DNA of 64,000 nucleotides, from contig NZ_LQOT01000043.1 of assembly GCF_002101585.1 (NCBI RefSeq), positions 1-64,000 of the forward strand, given 5' to 3'. The notes below the pieces were generated by a model, which saw nothing but the letters and a program-made list of their open reading frames with translations, searched no databases and was not told the DNA's origin. How positions within the stretch are numbered: position 1 is the first letter of the stretch; every line of letters starts with the position of its first letter. Positions 48,445 through 56,954 of this stretch are shown here, in pieces. The position numbers and the translations under genes are program-made. The stretch comes from Mycolicibacter engbaekii. GTDB taxonomy: Bacteria; Actinomycetota; Actinomycetes; Mycobacteriales; Mycobacteriaceae.

Positions 48445-48479
48445 ACCGACTGTTCAACTCCGCCCCGCTTTCCTAGGTT
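48441..48479 (+). promoter_or_regulatory. LysR-type box and promoter before the flavin monooxygenase
   Basis: TTGAAC-CGACT-GTTCAA (48441-48457) is a perfect 17-bp palindrome of the T-N11-A type used by LysR proteins. Its first bases contain the stop codon of the lysR gene. TGTTCA at 48451-48456 and TAGGTT at 48474-48479 are spaced 17 bases, as -35 and -10. This would drive 48524-52599. Confidence 0.55.
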
Positions 48480-48523
48480 TCTCCTCCGACAGGCTCGAAC
48501 TACACCATCAGGAGTCATCAGCG

Positions 48524-49750
48524 ATGCCCATCAGCGACACCGCCGTACCCGTTCTGCGGTCGGTCGAGGACGTTTTGGACACCGCGGCCACCATCGCAGC
48601 GTCAGTTGCCGTGGGCGCCGTCCAGCGTGAGATCGACGGCACCCTGCCGACCGAAGCACTCAGGCAGATCAGCAACTCGGGCCTGCTGGGCATTCTGGTG
48701 CCCGCAAGCTTCGGCGGACCGGATCTGCCGCGCTCCACCGCCGTCGAGGTGCTGCGCGTTCTCGCGCAAGCCGACGCCTCAGTCGGCCAGTTACTGCTGT
48801 CGCATTACGTCCTGACCGCCGCTCTCAGCGGTCTCGCGTCGCGTGAACCCGCCCCGAGGATTTATCGAGACGTCCTCAACGGCGCCCAACTCGGTAACGC
48901 CAGCGTCGAGCGCGGCACCCGCACCAGCGTGGAACGCAAGACCACCGTGACCCGCCATTCCGACGGTGGTTGGGTGCTCGAGGGCACCAAGTTCTACGCC
49001 ACCGGATCACTCGGCGCGACGTGGATCGCAGTGGCCGCACGTATCAGTGGAACCGACCACGGTGCGACCGTCTTCGTTCGCCCCGACGACCCGGGCGTCA
49101 CGTTGAGCCTGGATGCGTGGTCAGCCTTCGGGCAGCGCGGCACGGCCAGCGGGGAAGTTGTTCTGGACAAGGTGCACGTCGCCGATGATCTCGTCATCGA
49201 CGAAGGACCCGACCCCGACCCCATCACGGCGGACCCGTCGGTGTTGGGGGCATTCGACCAGGCGCTGCACACGGCCATTGATGTCGGCGCCGCTCGCGCC
49301 GCCCTCGAAGACGGTGCGCGATTCGTCGCATCGCGCAGCAGGCCCTGGTTCGAGGCGCAGGTCGAGCGCGCCGCCGACGAACCACACGTCGTCCGCCGAT
49401 TCGGCGAGCTGACAGCCAAGCTGTACGCCCTGGAAGCTTTGTTGGCCCACGGCTCGCGCCTGGTCGACGACGCGCTGGCGGCACCGGTATTGACTCGCCC
49501 GGCAGCGGCGGCCGCCTCTCTTCAGGTGGCTGCCGCAAAGGCGCTCGCTCAGGAGTACTCCGTCGAGATCGCCAACGGAATCTTCGAACTCGCCGGAGCA
49601 TCGGCAACCGACACCAAATTCGCGCTCGACCGGCACTGGCGCAACCTGCGCGTGCACACCCTGCACGACCCCGCGCGATGGAAATACGTCCACCTGGGAC
49701 GGCATACCCTCGACGGAATTCTTCCGCCTCGGCTGGGCCTGCTCCTGTGA
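48524..49750 (+). CDS. DszC/SfnB-type flavin-dependent monooxygenase (acyl-CoA dehydrogenase fold)
   Basis: A 408-residue protein of the acyl-CoA dehydrogenase fold, closer to the FMNH2-using group (DszC, SfnB) than to true dehydrogenases. LVPASFGGPDLPRSTAVEVLRVLAQADASVGQLLLSHYVL is the usual substrate loop (only its start and end matter). VLEGTKFYATGSLGATWIAVAA is in the middle domain, and HDPARWKYVHLGRHTLDG near the end is the group's signature. No EGT base. GGAG ribosome site. Relatives oxidise sulfur compounds such as sulfones, dibenzothiophene and methanesulfinate. A flavin reductase would be needed as partner; one is encoded at 32206, not adjacent. Confidence 0.8.
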   Translation: MPISDTAVPVLRSVEDVLDTAATIAASVAVGAVQREIDGTLPTEALRQISNSGLLGILVPASFGGPDLPRSTAVEVLRVLAQADASVGQLLLSHYVLTAALSGLASREPAPRIYRDVLNGAQLGNASVERGTRTSVERKTTVTRHSDGGWVLEGTKFYATGSLGATWIAVAARISGTDHGATVFVRPDDPGVTLSLDAWSAFGQRGTASGEVVLDKVHVADDLVIDEGPDPDPITADPSVLGAFDQALHTAIDVGAARAALEDGARFVASRSRPWFEAQVERAADEPHVVRRFGELTAKLYALEALLAHGSRLVDDALAAPVLTRPAAAAASLQVAAAKALAQEYSVEIANGIFELAGASATDTKFALDRHWRNLRVHTLHDPARWKYVHLGRHTLDGILPPRLGLLL

Positions 49751-49773
49751 CAAGACAATCCGAAGGAGCGCTG

Positions 49774-50823
49774 GTGACCAGCTTCTATCTGACCGGCAGT
49801 ATCAACGTCCCCACGACCCAGGCCGCGTTCCACCTCGTCGGCGAACGCCTGCAGCCCGGCGTGCGCCGTGTCCCCGACGGTGAGCCCGGCGACCGCGCGA
49901 ATTGGGTGCTCAACCATTCGGCCCATTTCCTGTCCAACACCACCCTGGACGTTTCCGACAACCGCGCCAGAGTCCGGCCGGCAACGGCGGTCTCCTTCGG
50001 CCACGTCGACTACCACTCGCCGGCGCTTGCGTCCTACCGCGACTTTCGCACCGCCCGCGACTCCGGTGTCCTTGCGCCCGACAGTAGGTTCCTGGTGTCG
50101 ATCGCCACCCCGTTCAACGCGGTGAACTCGTTCGTCCACTTCGAATCACAGGTCGAAGTGGCCCTGGCCTACGAATCTGCACTGCGGCGCAGCGTCGACG
50201 CGATCCAGGAAGCGATCCCGGCCGCCGACCTGGCCATCCAGTGGGACCTGCCCACCGAGCTGGCCACCATCGAAGGGTGGTTCCCCAATCCCTACCCTGA
50301 CCACGAATCGATCTTCGCGGCTACCGCACGGCTGGCGGCCTGGGTCGCTGACGACGTCGACCTGACGTTTCACCTGTGCTACGGAGACTCGAAGTTCGGC
50401 GCGTCACCGTTTATGGGCGAGCCGCCGACCGAAGAGGCCGCCGCGCGCGGCGGCCGACACATCCTGCCGCGTGATACGTCCGCGATCGTCGCGTTGTCCA
50501 ACGGCCTGGCTCGTCACATCGCGCGCCCTATCAACGCGATTCAGGCCGCCACCGTGGTCACTTGGACCAAACGCGCCCACTGGCAGCCGCTCGCAGGGCT
50601 GGCCCTGGAACCTGAAACGGAGTTCTATCTCGGCCTGCTCAACGCCGATGACGGCGCCGCCGGTGCTCGGCGGCGGGCGGCTATCGCTGCCGAATTCCTG
50701 CCCCGGTTCGGGCTGTCCACCGAGTGCGGCCTCGGACGGCACTCCCCCGAACAACTCGAAGCCGTGCTCGTCGCCTGGAAGGAGCTGTCCACCACTGACG
50801 ATCCCGTCCTGCTGCCCTCCTGA
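49774..50823 (+). CDS. MetE/UROD-like TIM-barrel protein with zinc-ligand residues
   Basis: A 349-residue protein starting with GTG after a GAAGGAG ribosome site. It resembles the C-terminal half of cobalamin-independent methionine synthase. LTFHLCYGDSKFG (His200, Cys202) corresponds to the H-x-C zinc pair, and LSTECGLGRH (Cys318) to the last zinc ligand. IQWDLPTELATIEGWFP and RFLVSIATPFNAVNSF fit barrel strands. The usual DISVSR-type folate loop of true MetE is not evident, so it may act on another methylated or thiol compound. It lies 23 bases after the monooxygenase gene. Confidence 0.72.
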   Translation: MTSFYLTGSINVPTTQAAFHLVGERLQPGVRRVPDGEPGDRANWVLNHSAHFLSNTTLDVSDNRARVRPATAVSFGHVDYHSPALASYRDFRTARDSGVLAPDSRFLVSIATPFNAVNSFVHFESQVEVALAYESALRRSVDAIQEAIPAADLAIQWDLPTELATIEGWFPNPYPDHESIFAATARLAAWVADDVDLTFHLCYGDSKFGASPFMGEPPTEEAAARGGRHILPRDTSAIVALSNGLARHIARPINAIQAATVVTWTKRAHWQPLAGLALEPETEFYLGLLNADDGAAGARRRAAIAAEFLPRFGLSTECGLGRHSPEQLEAVLVAWKELSTTDDPVLLPS

Positions 50824-50883
50824 GCGCTCACGGTCCCCCACGGTGACGTGACCGACCGTCATTTGGTGGAATCAGGCCTTGCG

Positions 50884-52599
50884 ATGAGCCATGAACGAGG
50901 AGCAGACACGTTGAGCAGGTATGGTTTCGACCTCGGCAGCTACAGTCGCGCCACCACTTCGTCCGCCGCCGAGAGTCAACTCTGGTTCGACCGGGGCCTG
51001 AACTGGTTATTCGGATTCAACCACGAAGAGGCCACTACGTGCTTCCAAGAGGCGCTGCGCCACGACCCCGGCTGCGCCATGGCGTGGTGGGGCGTCGCGT
51101 ACGCGGCCGGACCCAACTACAACAAGCCCTGGGAGCTGTTCGACGAGCGCGAGACCCTGGAGGCGCTCGCGCTCGCACGGCGGGCGAGCGCCCAGGCGCT
51201 GACCCACGCCGCGGATGCGTCACCCGCTGACCAGGCATTGATCGAGGCCCTTCAGTTCCGCTATCAGGCGCAGCGTCCCTCGGGGGATCTGCAGGGGTGG
51301 AATGAGCAGTACGCGCACGCGATGCGGCAGGTCTATACGCGATTCGGCGACGACCCCGACATCGCAACGTTCTTCGCGGAAGCGTTGATGAACCTCAACC
51401 CGTGGAACATGTGGGATCTGCGTACCGGTGAGCCCACCGCAGGGTCACACACCCTGGAGTGCCGAGAGGTGCTGGAGACCGCAATCACCCGGCGCCGCAC
51501 GCGGGGTGAGGCTGCCCATCCGGGTTTGTGGCACCTGTACATCCACCTCATGGAAATGTCCGCCACGCCCGAGGCCGCCCTGCGCGTTGCTGACGAATTG
51601 CGCCGCCTGGTACCCGATGCGGGACATCTGGCGCACATGCCCACCCACATCGATATCCTGTGCGGGCACTACCAGGATGTCGTCGATTGGAACGACACCG
51701 GTATTGAGAAAGACGTCAAGTACTGGCGTTATGCGGGCGCACAGAACTTCTACTCGAACTACCGCGTGCACAACTACCACTTCAAGCTGTACGGTGCGAT
51801 GTTTCTCGGCCGGTTCGGTCCCGCGATGGACGCGGTGCGCGACATGCACGAGACCATCCCCGACGAACTGGTGGAGATCGAAAGCCCGCCGATGGCGGAC
51901 TGGCTCGAAGGCTACAAGTCCATCGGCACCCATGCGCTCGTCCGCTTCGGGCGCTGGCACGACCTGATCGCCGCACCGCTGCCCGACAATCCGGCACTGT
52001 TCTGCATGACCGCGGCAATGAACTACTACGGCAAGGGTGTCGCCCACGCCGCACTCAAACAACACGATGACGCGGCGGCCGCGCAGCGCCTCTTCGAACG
52101 GACCGCGGCCACGGTTCCCGAGAGCCGGCATCTGCACAATGTGCGCTGCGTCGACATACTCGGCGTCGCCCGCGAACTGTTGGCCGGCGAGATCGCCTAC
52201 CACCGAGGCGAGTTCGATACCGCCTTCAGCCACCTGCGCGAGGCGGTGCGACTCGAAGATCTACTGCCCTACGACGAGCCGTGGGGATGGATGATGCCCA
52301 GCCGGCACGCGCTGGGCGCGCTGCTGCTCGAGCAGGGCCACGTCGAAGAGGCGACCCGCGCCTACGAAGCCGATCTCGGCCTCAACGACGATGTGATCCG
52401 AGCCAACCGGCATCCCAACAACGTGTGGGCGCTGGTGGGGCTGCACCGATGCTATGAGCTACTGGGCAGACACGACCAGGCCCGCGCCATCAGGCCGCAA
52501 CGCGACATCGCCCTGGCCCGGGCTGACGACGACATCCGCTCCTCATGCTTCTGCAGCCTGCCTTGCGCCACGCCGTCGCCAGCGCCGCACTGCTGCTAG
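50884..52599 (+). CDS. Tetratricopeptide-repeat protein with Cys-rich C-terminus
   Basis: A 571-residue TPR protein. Repeats are recognisable at LNWLFGFNHEEATTCFQEALRHDPGCAMAWWGVA (about residues 40-70, shortened), and again near the end (HALGALLLEQGHVEEATRAYEADLG, ALVGLHRCYELLGRHDQAR). HLYIHLMEMSATPEAAL and GHLAHMPTHIDILCGHYQDV are conserved in actinobacterial homologues. The last 20 residues (SSCFCSLPCATPSPAPHCC) hold five Cys. Start uncertain: ATG 50884, GTG 50848, or TTG 50911, which has the best ribosome site (GAGGAG). Cytoplasmic by lack of signal. Its job beside oxygenase and MetE-like genes is unknown. Confidence 0.78.
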   Translation: MSHERGADTLSRYGFDLGSYSRATTSSAAESQLWFDRGLNWLFGFNHEEATTCFQEALRHDPGCAMAWWGVAYAAGPNYNKPWELFDERETLEALALARRASAQALTHAADASPADQALIEALQFRYQAQRPSGDLQGWNEQYAHAMRQVYTRFGDDPDIATFFAEALMNLNPWNMWDLRTGEPTAGSHTLECREVLETAITRRRTRGEAAHPGLWHLYIHLMEMSATPEAALRVADELRRLVPDAGHLAHMPTHIDILCGHYQDVVDWNDTGIEKDVKYWRYAGAQNFYSNYRVHNYHFKLYGAMFLGRFGPAMDAVRDMHETIPDELVEIESPPMADWLEGYKSIGTHALVRFGRWHDLIAAPLPDNPALFCMTAAMNYYGKGVAHAALKQHDDAAAAQRLFERTAATVPESRHLHNVRCVDILGVARELLAGEIAYHRGEFDTAFSHLREAVRLEDLLPYDEPWGWMMPSRHALGALLLEQGHVEEATRAYEADLGLNDDVIRANRHPNNVWALVGLHRCYELLGRHDQARAIRPQRDIALARADDDIRSSCFCSLPCATPSPAPHCC

Positions 52600-52714
52600 G
52601 CCGGCGAGCAGCGCTGCGGAGAGAGGCCGGTTCGCCACGATCCCGATGCGGTCCTGCACGACTCCACTGGCGCCGGGGACCGCGAATCCCCGGAAGCCGA
52701 AAGGCCCGAAACGG

Positions 52715-52744
52715 AAAAACCGCGGACCTAAGCCAGGTCCGCGG
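52715..52744 (-). terminator. Intrinsic terminator of the initiator tRNA gene
   Basis: CCGCGGACCT and AGGTCCGCGG (52720-52729 and 52735-52744) form a perfect 10-bp stem with a 5-base loop. On the minus strand five T follow (52719-52715). This is a textbook rho-independent terminator, 30 bases beyond the tRNA 3' end, and unusual in this GC-rich sequence. Confidence 0.88.
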
Positions 52745-52773
52745 TCATTCCGATGCCTTGCGACATCGCATAG

Positions 52774-52847
52774 TAGCGGGGACAGGATTCGAACCTGCGA
52801 CCTCTGGGTTATGAGCCCAGCGAGCTACCGAGCTGCTCCACCCCGCG
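52774..52847 (-). tRNA. Initiator tRNA-fMet (anticodon CAU)
   Basis: The minus strand folds into a 74-nt tRNA: acceptor CGCGGGG/CCCCGCU, D-stem GAGC/GCTC, anticodon loop CTCATAA with CAT at 52813-52811, and T-loop TTCGAAT. The anticodon stem ends in three consecutive G-C pairs (GGG/CCC), and base 1 is unpaired (C1 facing U72). Both are hallmarks of the initiator tRNA. The 3' CCA is not encoded (the genome reads CTA). It uses the U-tract terminator downstream. Confidence 0.95.
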
Positions 52848-53046
52848 TCGGTATCTATGAGGCTACCGAACGAGTGGCCTGGGGCCAAATCGCCTGGCCT
52901 AAGGCGCGTTGGCGCCGTCGATGGCGGCCTGACCCCGCTAGCCATGCCGCGTCCCGGAGCGCCGTGGCAGTGGACTTGTCGCCAACATCAGCCGTCTACA
53001 GTGACCCACAACGCAACTGCACCCGGCGACGAAGGAGGCTGTCCGG

Positions 53047-53115
53047 ATGAAGGCTCCGGTATCGACCATCGAGCGCGACGATTCGCTGCGCTGCCGCCAC
53101 AGGGCGGCACTGTGA
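53047..53115 (+). CDS. 22-codon leader frame upstream of the DUF2236 gene
   Basis: ATG 53047 has a near-perfect GAAGGAGG ribosome site (53031-53038) and encodes MKAPVSTIERDDSLRCRHRA plus AL, then TGA at 53113-53115. The next gene's ATG is 2 bases after that stop and has no ribosome site of its own. So the small frame is either a translated leader that couples to the main gene, or the displaced N-terminus of the main gene after a frameshift. Confidence 0.5.
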   Translation: MKAPVSTIERDDSLRCRHRAAL

Positions 53116-53117
53116 CC

Positions 53118-53924
53118 ATGCCGGCCGACCACGACGACACCCTGGGGCCCGACAGCATGCTGTGGCACCTCGTGGCCGACCGGCGCTACCTTTTCGTACT
53201 CCCGAGGGCGGTGTGCCTGCTGCTGCTGCATCCCGGCATCGCCGCCGGCATCAGCGAGCACGCCTTGACGCCCCGGCGCATCTGGCTACACAAGAAGCGC
53301 ACGTTCACCCAGGCGGTCAACTACGCGTATTCCGATCTCGACCTGCGTCCCCAGATGCGCTATGCCCACGAACATGTCAAGGGCGTCGACGATTTGGGAC
53401 GCAAGTACCACGCGCTGAATCCCGACCTGTTTCATTTTCAGCACGCCGCCTACGTCGAATCGCTGGTGTTCATGGCCAACACCTTCATTCGTCCCCTCGA
53501 CGCCGAGGAACACGAGCAGCTCTATCGGCAGTGCTGCGACTGGTATCGCCGATACGGCATTTCGACGCGGCCGCTGCCGGCGACCTGGCTGGAATTCGTC
53601 GACTACTTCGAGGACTACTGCTCGGCGCACCTGGTGGCCGGGGCACACTTCGAGCCGTTCCGCGAGCAGATCTTCGCGCCCACCGATTGGTGGATGCGCG
53701 CGGTCCCCCAGCCGGCGATCCGTGCCCTGCAGCATCCCCGCGCCCGAGAACTCACCGGTGTCAACGTGACTGCCGCGGACCGGTGGTCGTTGCGGCAGTT
53801 CGTCACGTTGAGCCGGCTGTCGCCGATGACGCCCCGGCACCACTGGAACGCCAAGGCACGCGCCGCGCTGGGCGCCGCCGCTGCACGCGGCGGCAGGACA
53901 CCGCTTGGCGCAGACCCGCGCTGA
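53118..53924 (+). CDS. DUF2236/MpaB-type oxygenase-like protein
   Basis: A 268-residue, all-helical protein of the DUF2236 family, whose members include the latex-clearing rubber oxygenase and fungal MpaB. Seen: MLWHLVADRRYLFVLPRAVCLLLLHPGIAAGISEH (shortened), RRIWLHKKRTFTQAVNYAYS, EHVKGVDDLGRKYHALNPDLFHFQHA and YCCDWYRRYGI-like repeats of aromatic residues. Conserved His and Arg at HEHVKG and FHFQHAAYVES would hold haem in active relatives. The start depends on the leader frame at 53047; GTG 53112 is an alternative. It is convergent with the large UPF0182 gene. Confidence 0.75.
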   Translation: MPADHDDTLGPDSMLWHLVADRRYLFVLPRAVCLLLLHPGIAAGISEHALTPRRIWLHKKRTFTQAVNYAYSDLDLRPQMRYAHEHVKGVDDLGRKYHALNPDLFHFQHAAYVESLVFMANTFIRPLDAEEHEQLYRQCCDWYRRYGISTRPLPATWLEFVDYFEDYCSAHLVAGAHFEPFREQIFAPTDWWMRAVPQPAIRALQHPRARELTGVNVTAADRWSLRQFVTLSRLSPMTPRHHWNAKARAALGAAAARGGRTPLGADPR

Positions 53925-53936
53925 GTGCCGCGGCCC

Positions 53937-56897
53937 CTACTTGGCGTTGTTGAACTTGGCCATGGCGTCGTCGAGGCGCTGCAGCGCCGCGCCGTAGCCC
54001 GCGAAGTCGCCGCGGCGCTGGGTGTCGCGCACCGCCGCGATGGCTGCGTCGATCTCGCGCAGCGCGGCGGCCTTGGCCGGGGACAAGCCGGCCTCGGCGG
54101 ACGGCGGCGTCGGTACCGCCGCGGCAGGCGCCGGAGGTGCCGGTGCCGTGCCCTGCGCAGCACCGCCGCTTTCGGTGGGGGCGATGTCGGTGGCCGCCGC
54201 GCTGGCGCCGGGCCCGAACAGCCCGGTGAGCGCATCGGAGACCGTTGGCCCGTAACCGATCTTGTCGTTGTACATCATCGCCACCCGGATGAGGCGTGGG
54301 TACGACGACGCGGCGTCGCTGGTGCCCGGCGAGGCATAGACCGGTTCGACGTAGAGCAGGCCGCCCTGCGCGACCGGCAGGGTCAGCAGATTGCCCCATC
54401 GGATGCGGTTCTGGTTGTCACGCCCGATCACACCCAGGTCCTGGCTGACCGTGGTGTCGGTGGTGATCGCGTTGTTGGCCAGCTTGGGACCGTTGACCTG
54501 CCCGGGAATGGTGAGCACGGTGATCTTGCCGTAGGTGTCGGGATCCGAACTGGCGCTGATGTAGGCGGCCAAGTAGTCGCGCTTGAACCGGTTCATCGCG
54601 CTGGTCAGCTGGTAGGAAGCCGAACCGTCTTCCTTCACAAGGTTTTTCGCCACGATGTAGTACGGCGGCTGGAAACTGCTGGCCGTCGGGTTGGGGTCCA
54701 GCGGGACATCCCAGAAGTCCGACGTGGAGAAGAAGGTCACCGGATCGTTGACGTGGTACTTCGCCAGCAGCATGCGCTGCACCTTGAACAGGTCCTCGGG
54801 GTAGCGCAGATGCTCGGCGAGCTCAGGCGAGATGTCCGCCTTGGGCTTGACCGTCCCGGGGAAGACCTTCATCCAGGCCTGCAGCACCGGATCCTGCTCG
54901 TCCTGGGCGTAGAGGCTGACGGTTCCGTCGTAGGCGTCGACGGTGGCCTTCACCGAGTTTCGGATGTAGGACACCCGCCGGTCGGGCAACAGACGATTGA
55001 ACTCGACGTCTTTGGAGTCCATGGTCGCCGAGGACAACGACGTGAGCTCGGAGTACGGGTAGTTGTCCAGCGTGGTGTAGCCATCGATGATCCACACCAG
55101 CCGCTTGTTGACGATCGCGGGATACACCGTGGAGTCGGTGGTCAGCCACGGCGCCACCGCCTGCACCCGTTTTGCCGGGTCACGGTTGAACAAGATCTTG
55201 CTGTCGGCGCCGATCACCGAGGAGAACAAGAAGTTGCGTTCGGCGAACTTCGCGGCGAACACGCTGCGGCCCAGCCAGTTTCCGATCGGTACCCCGCCGG
55301 TGCCGGTGTAGGTGTAGTTCTTGGTCTCGGTGTTGGTTTCGTAGTCGTACTCGCGGTCGGGACCGTTGCGCCCCACGATCGCGTAGTCGGAGACGGTGTC
55401 GGCGATCACCGGGCCGTAGTAGATGCGCGGCTGCTCGAGCCGGGCCGGACCGTTGGAGACCACCCCGCCGTTGGCGCCGACCACGTTGACCAGGAACTCC
55501 GGGTATCCACCGTTCTGGTTGGGGTCGTTGGCGATCCCGCGCACGGTGTTGGCCGGCGAGGCGATGAAGCCGTTGCCGTGGGTGTACACGGTGTGCCGGT
55601 TGATCCAGTCGCGCTGGTTGTCGATCAGCCGGCCCGGGTTGAGCTCGCGGGCGGCCACCACGTAGTCACGCAGCTGGCCGTCATTGTCGCGATACCGGTC
55701 GATGGTCAGCTGGTCGGGGAAGAAGTAGAAGTTCTTGCCCTGCTGAAACTGGGTGAATGCGGGGCTGACGATGGTCGGGTCCAGCAGCCGGATATTGGAC
55801 GTGGTCGCCGCGTCGGCGCCCACCTGCGCCGCCGTCGCTCGCGCGTCGCCGCGGTAGTCCCGGTAGGTCACCACATCCTCGGTCAGCCCGTAGGCCTGCC
55901 GGGTGGCGGTGATGGAGCGGGAGATGTATTCGCTTTCCTTCTGCGCCGCGTTGGGCTTGACGCTGAACTGTTCGACGATCAGCGGCCAGCCCGCGCCGAC
56001 CACGACCGACGACAGCAGCAGCAGCACCAGACCGATCGCCGGGATCTGCAGGTCGCGCAGCACGATCGCGGAGAACACCGCGACCGCGCAGATCAGGGCG
56101 ATCGCCAGCAGGATCATCTTGGCGGGCAACACCGCATTGATGTCGGTGTAGCCGGCCCCGGTGAAAGGTTTGCCCGTGCGGGTGTGGCTGAGCAGCTCGT
56201 AGCGATCCAGCCAATAGGCGGCGGCCTTGAGCAGCACCAGGGTGCCGATCAGGCTGACCACCTGAATGCGCGCCGGACGGCTCAGGGCACCGGCGCGCCC
56301 GGACAGCCGGATGCCGCCGAAGATGTAGTGGGTCGTCAGATTCGCGATGGTGGCCAGGCACAGCGTCGCCAGCGCCAGCCCCACCACCAGCCGGTAGAAC
56401 GGCAGGTCGAAGGCGTAGAAGCCCATGTCCTTGCCGAACTGCGGATCGGTGATCCCGAAGTCACCGCCCCGCAGGAACAGCTGGATGCGCACCCAGTAGC
56501 TCTGCGCCACGATCCCGGCCAGCACACCGATCGCGGCCGGAATCCCGAACCCGAACAGCCGCAGCCGCGAGAGCACCGTGGTCCGGTAGCGGGCCACCGG
56601 GTCGTTGACACCGTTGCTGGGAACAAAGACCGGCCGGGCCCGGAAGGCCGTGGCCATCGCGGCGAAGACGATCCCGCCGACCAGCAACGTCACCACGACG
56701 AACGTGATCAGCCGGGTCAGCAAGGTCGTGACGAACACTGAGCGGTAGCCCAGCTCGCCGAACCACAGCCAGTCGACATAGCCGTCGATCAGCCGCGGCC
56801 CCACCAACAGCAGCGCGATCACGACGAACGCGCTGCCAACCATGATCCGGCTGCGCGCGGTCAATTTCGGCATCCTCGCGGTGGGCCGCATCCCCAC
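53937..56897 (-). CDS. UPF0182 large membrane protein (Rv3193c-like)
   Basis: A 986-residue protein of the UPF0182 family. Seven or so hydrophobic helices occupy the first 320 residues ([55 protein letters not shown]). A large soluble domain of about 550 residues follows, probably outside the membrane ([43 protein letters not shown]), and then a Pro/Ala-rich tail ([20 protein letters not shown]). Start GTG 56897 or ATG 56891, both within the conserved [11 protein letters not shown]. Function unknown although conserved in all mycobacteria. Downstream of the Lon-like protease gene, same strand. Confidence 0.93.
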   Translation of the reverse strand: MGMRPTARMPKLTARSRIMVGSAFVVIALLLVGPRLIDGYVDWLWFGELGYRSVFVTTLLTRLITFVVVTLLVGGIVFAAMATAFRARPVFVPSNGVNDPVARYRTTVLSRLRLFGFGIPAAIGVLAGIVAQSYWVRIQLFLRGGDFGITDPQFGKDMGFYAFDLPFYRLVVGLALATLCLATIANLTTHYIFGGIRLSGRAGALSRPARIQVVSLIGTLVLLKAAAYWLDRYELLSHTRTGKPFTGAGYTDINAVLPAKMILLAIALICAVAVFSAIVLRDLQIPAIGLVLLLLSSVVVGAGWPLIVEQFSVKPNAAQKESEYISRSITATRQAYGLTEDVVTYRDYRGDARATAAQVGADAATTSNIRLLDPTIVSPAFTQFQQGKNFYFFPDQLTIDRYRDNDGQLRDYVVAARELNPGRLIDNQRDWINRHTVYTHGNGFIASPANTVRGIANDPNQNGGYPEFLVNVVGANGGVVSNGPARLEQPRIYYGPVIADTVSDYAIVGRNGPDREYDYETNTETKNYTYTGTGGVPIGNWLGRSVFAAKFAERNFLFSSVIGADSKILFNRDPAKRVQAVAPWLTTDSTVYPAIVNKRLVWIIDGYTTLDNYPYSELTSLSSATMDSKDVEFNRLLPDRRVSYIRNSVKATVDAYDGTVSLYAQDEQDPVLQAWMKVFPGTVKPKADISPELAEHLRYPEDLFKVQRMLLAKYHVNDPVTFFSTSDFWDVPLDPNPTASSFQPPYYIVAKNLVKEDGSASYQLTSAMNRFKRDYLAAYISASSDPDTYGKITVLTIPGQVNGPKLANNAITTDTTVSQDLGVIGRDNQNRIRWGNLLTLPVAQGGLLYVEPVYASPGTSDAASSYPRLIRVAMMYNDKIGYGPTVSDALTGLFGPGASAAATDIAPTESGGAAQGTAPAPPAPAAAVPTPPSAEAGLSPAKAAALREIDAAIAAVRDTQRRGDFAGYGAALQRLDDAMAKFNNAK

Positions 56898-56954
56898 GTG
56901 CCACGCTCCCTAGCTCAGTTGTCCCTGACGGCCCCACTGTAGCCAACTCCGGGA

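Noticed and set aside
52600..53046. Protein-coding frames around the tRNA
   Set aside because: Frames here cross the tRNA and its terminator and show no domain.
53925..56741. Plus-strand open frame of 938 codons
   Set aside because: Antisense to the UPF0182 gene, with His/Arg/Gly-rich low-complexity text and no domain.
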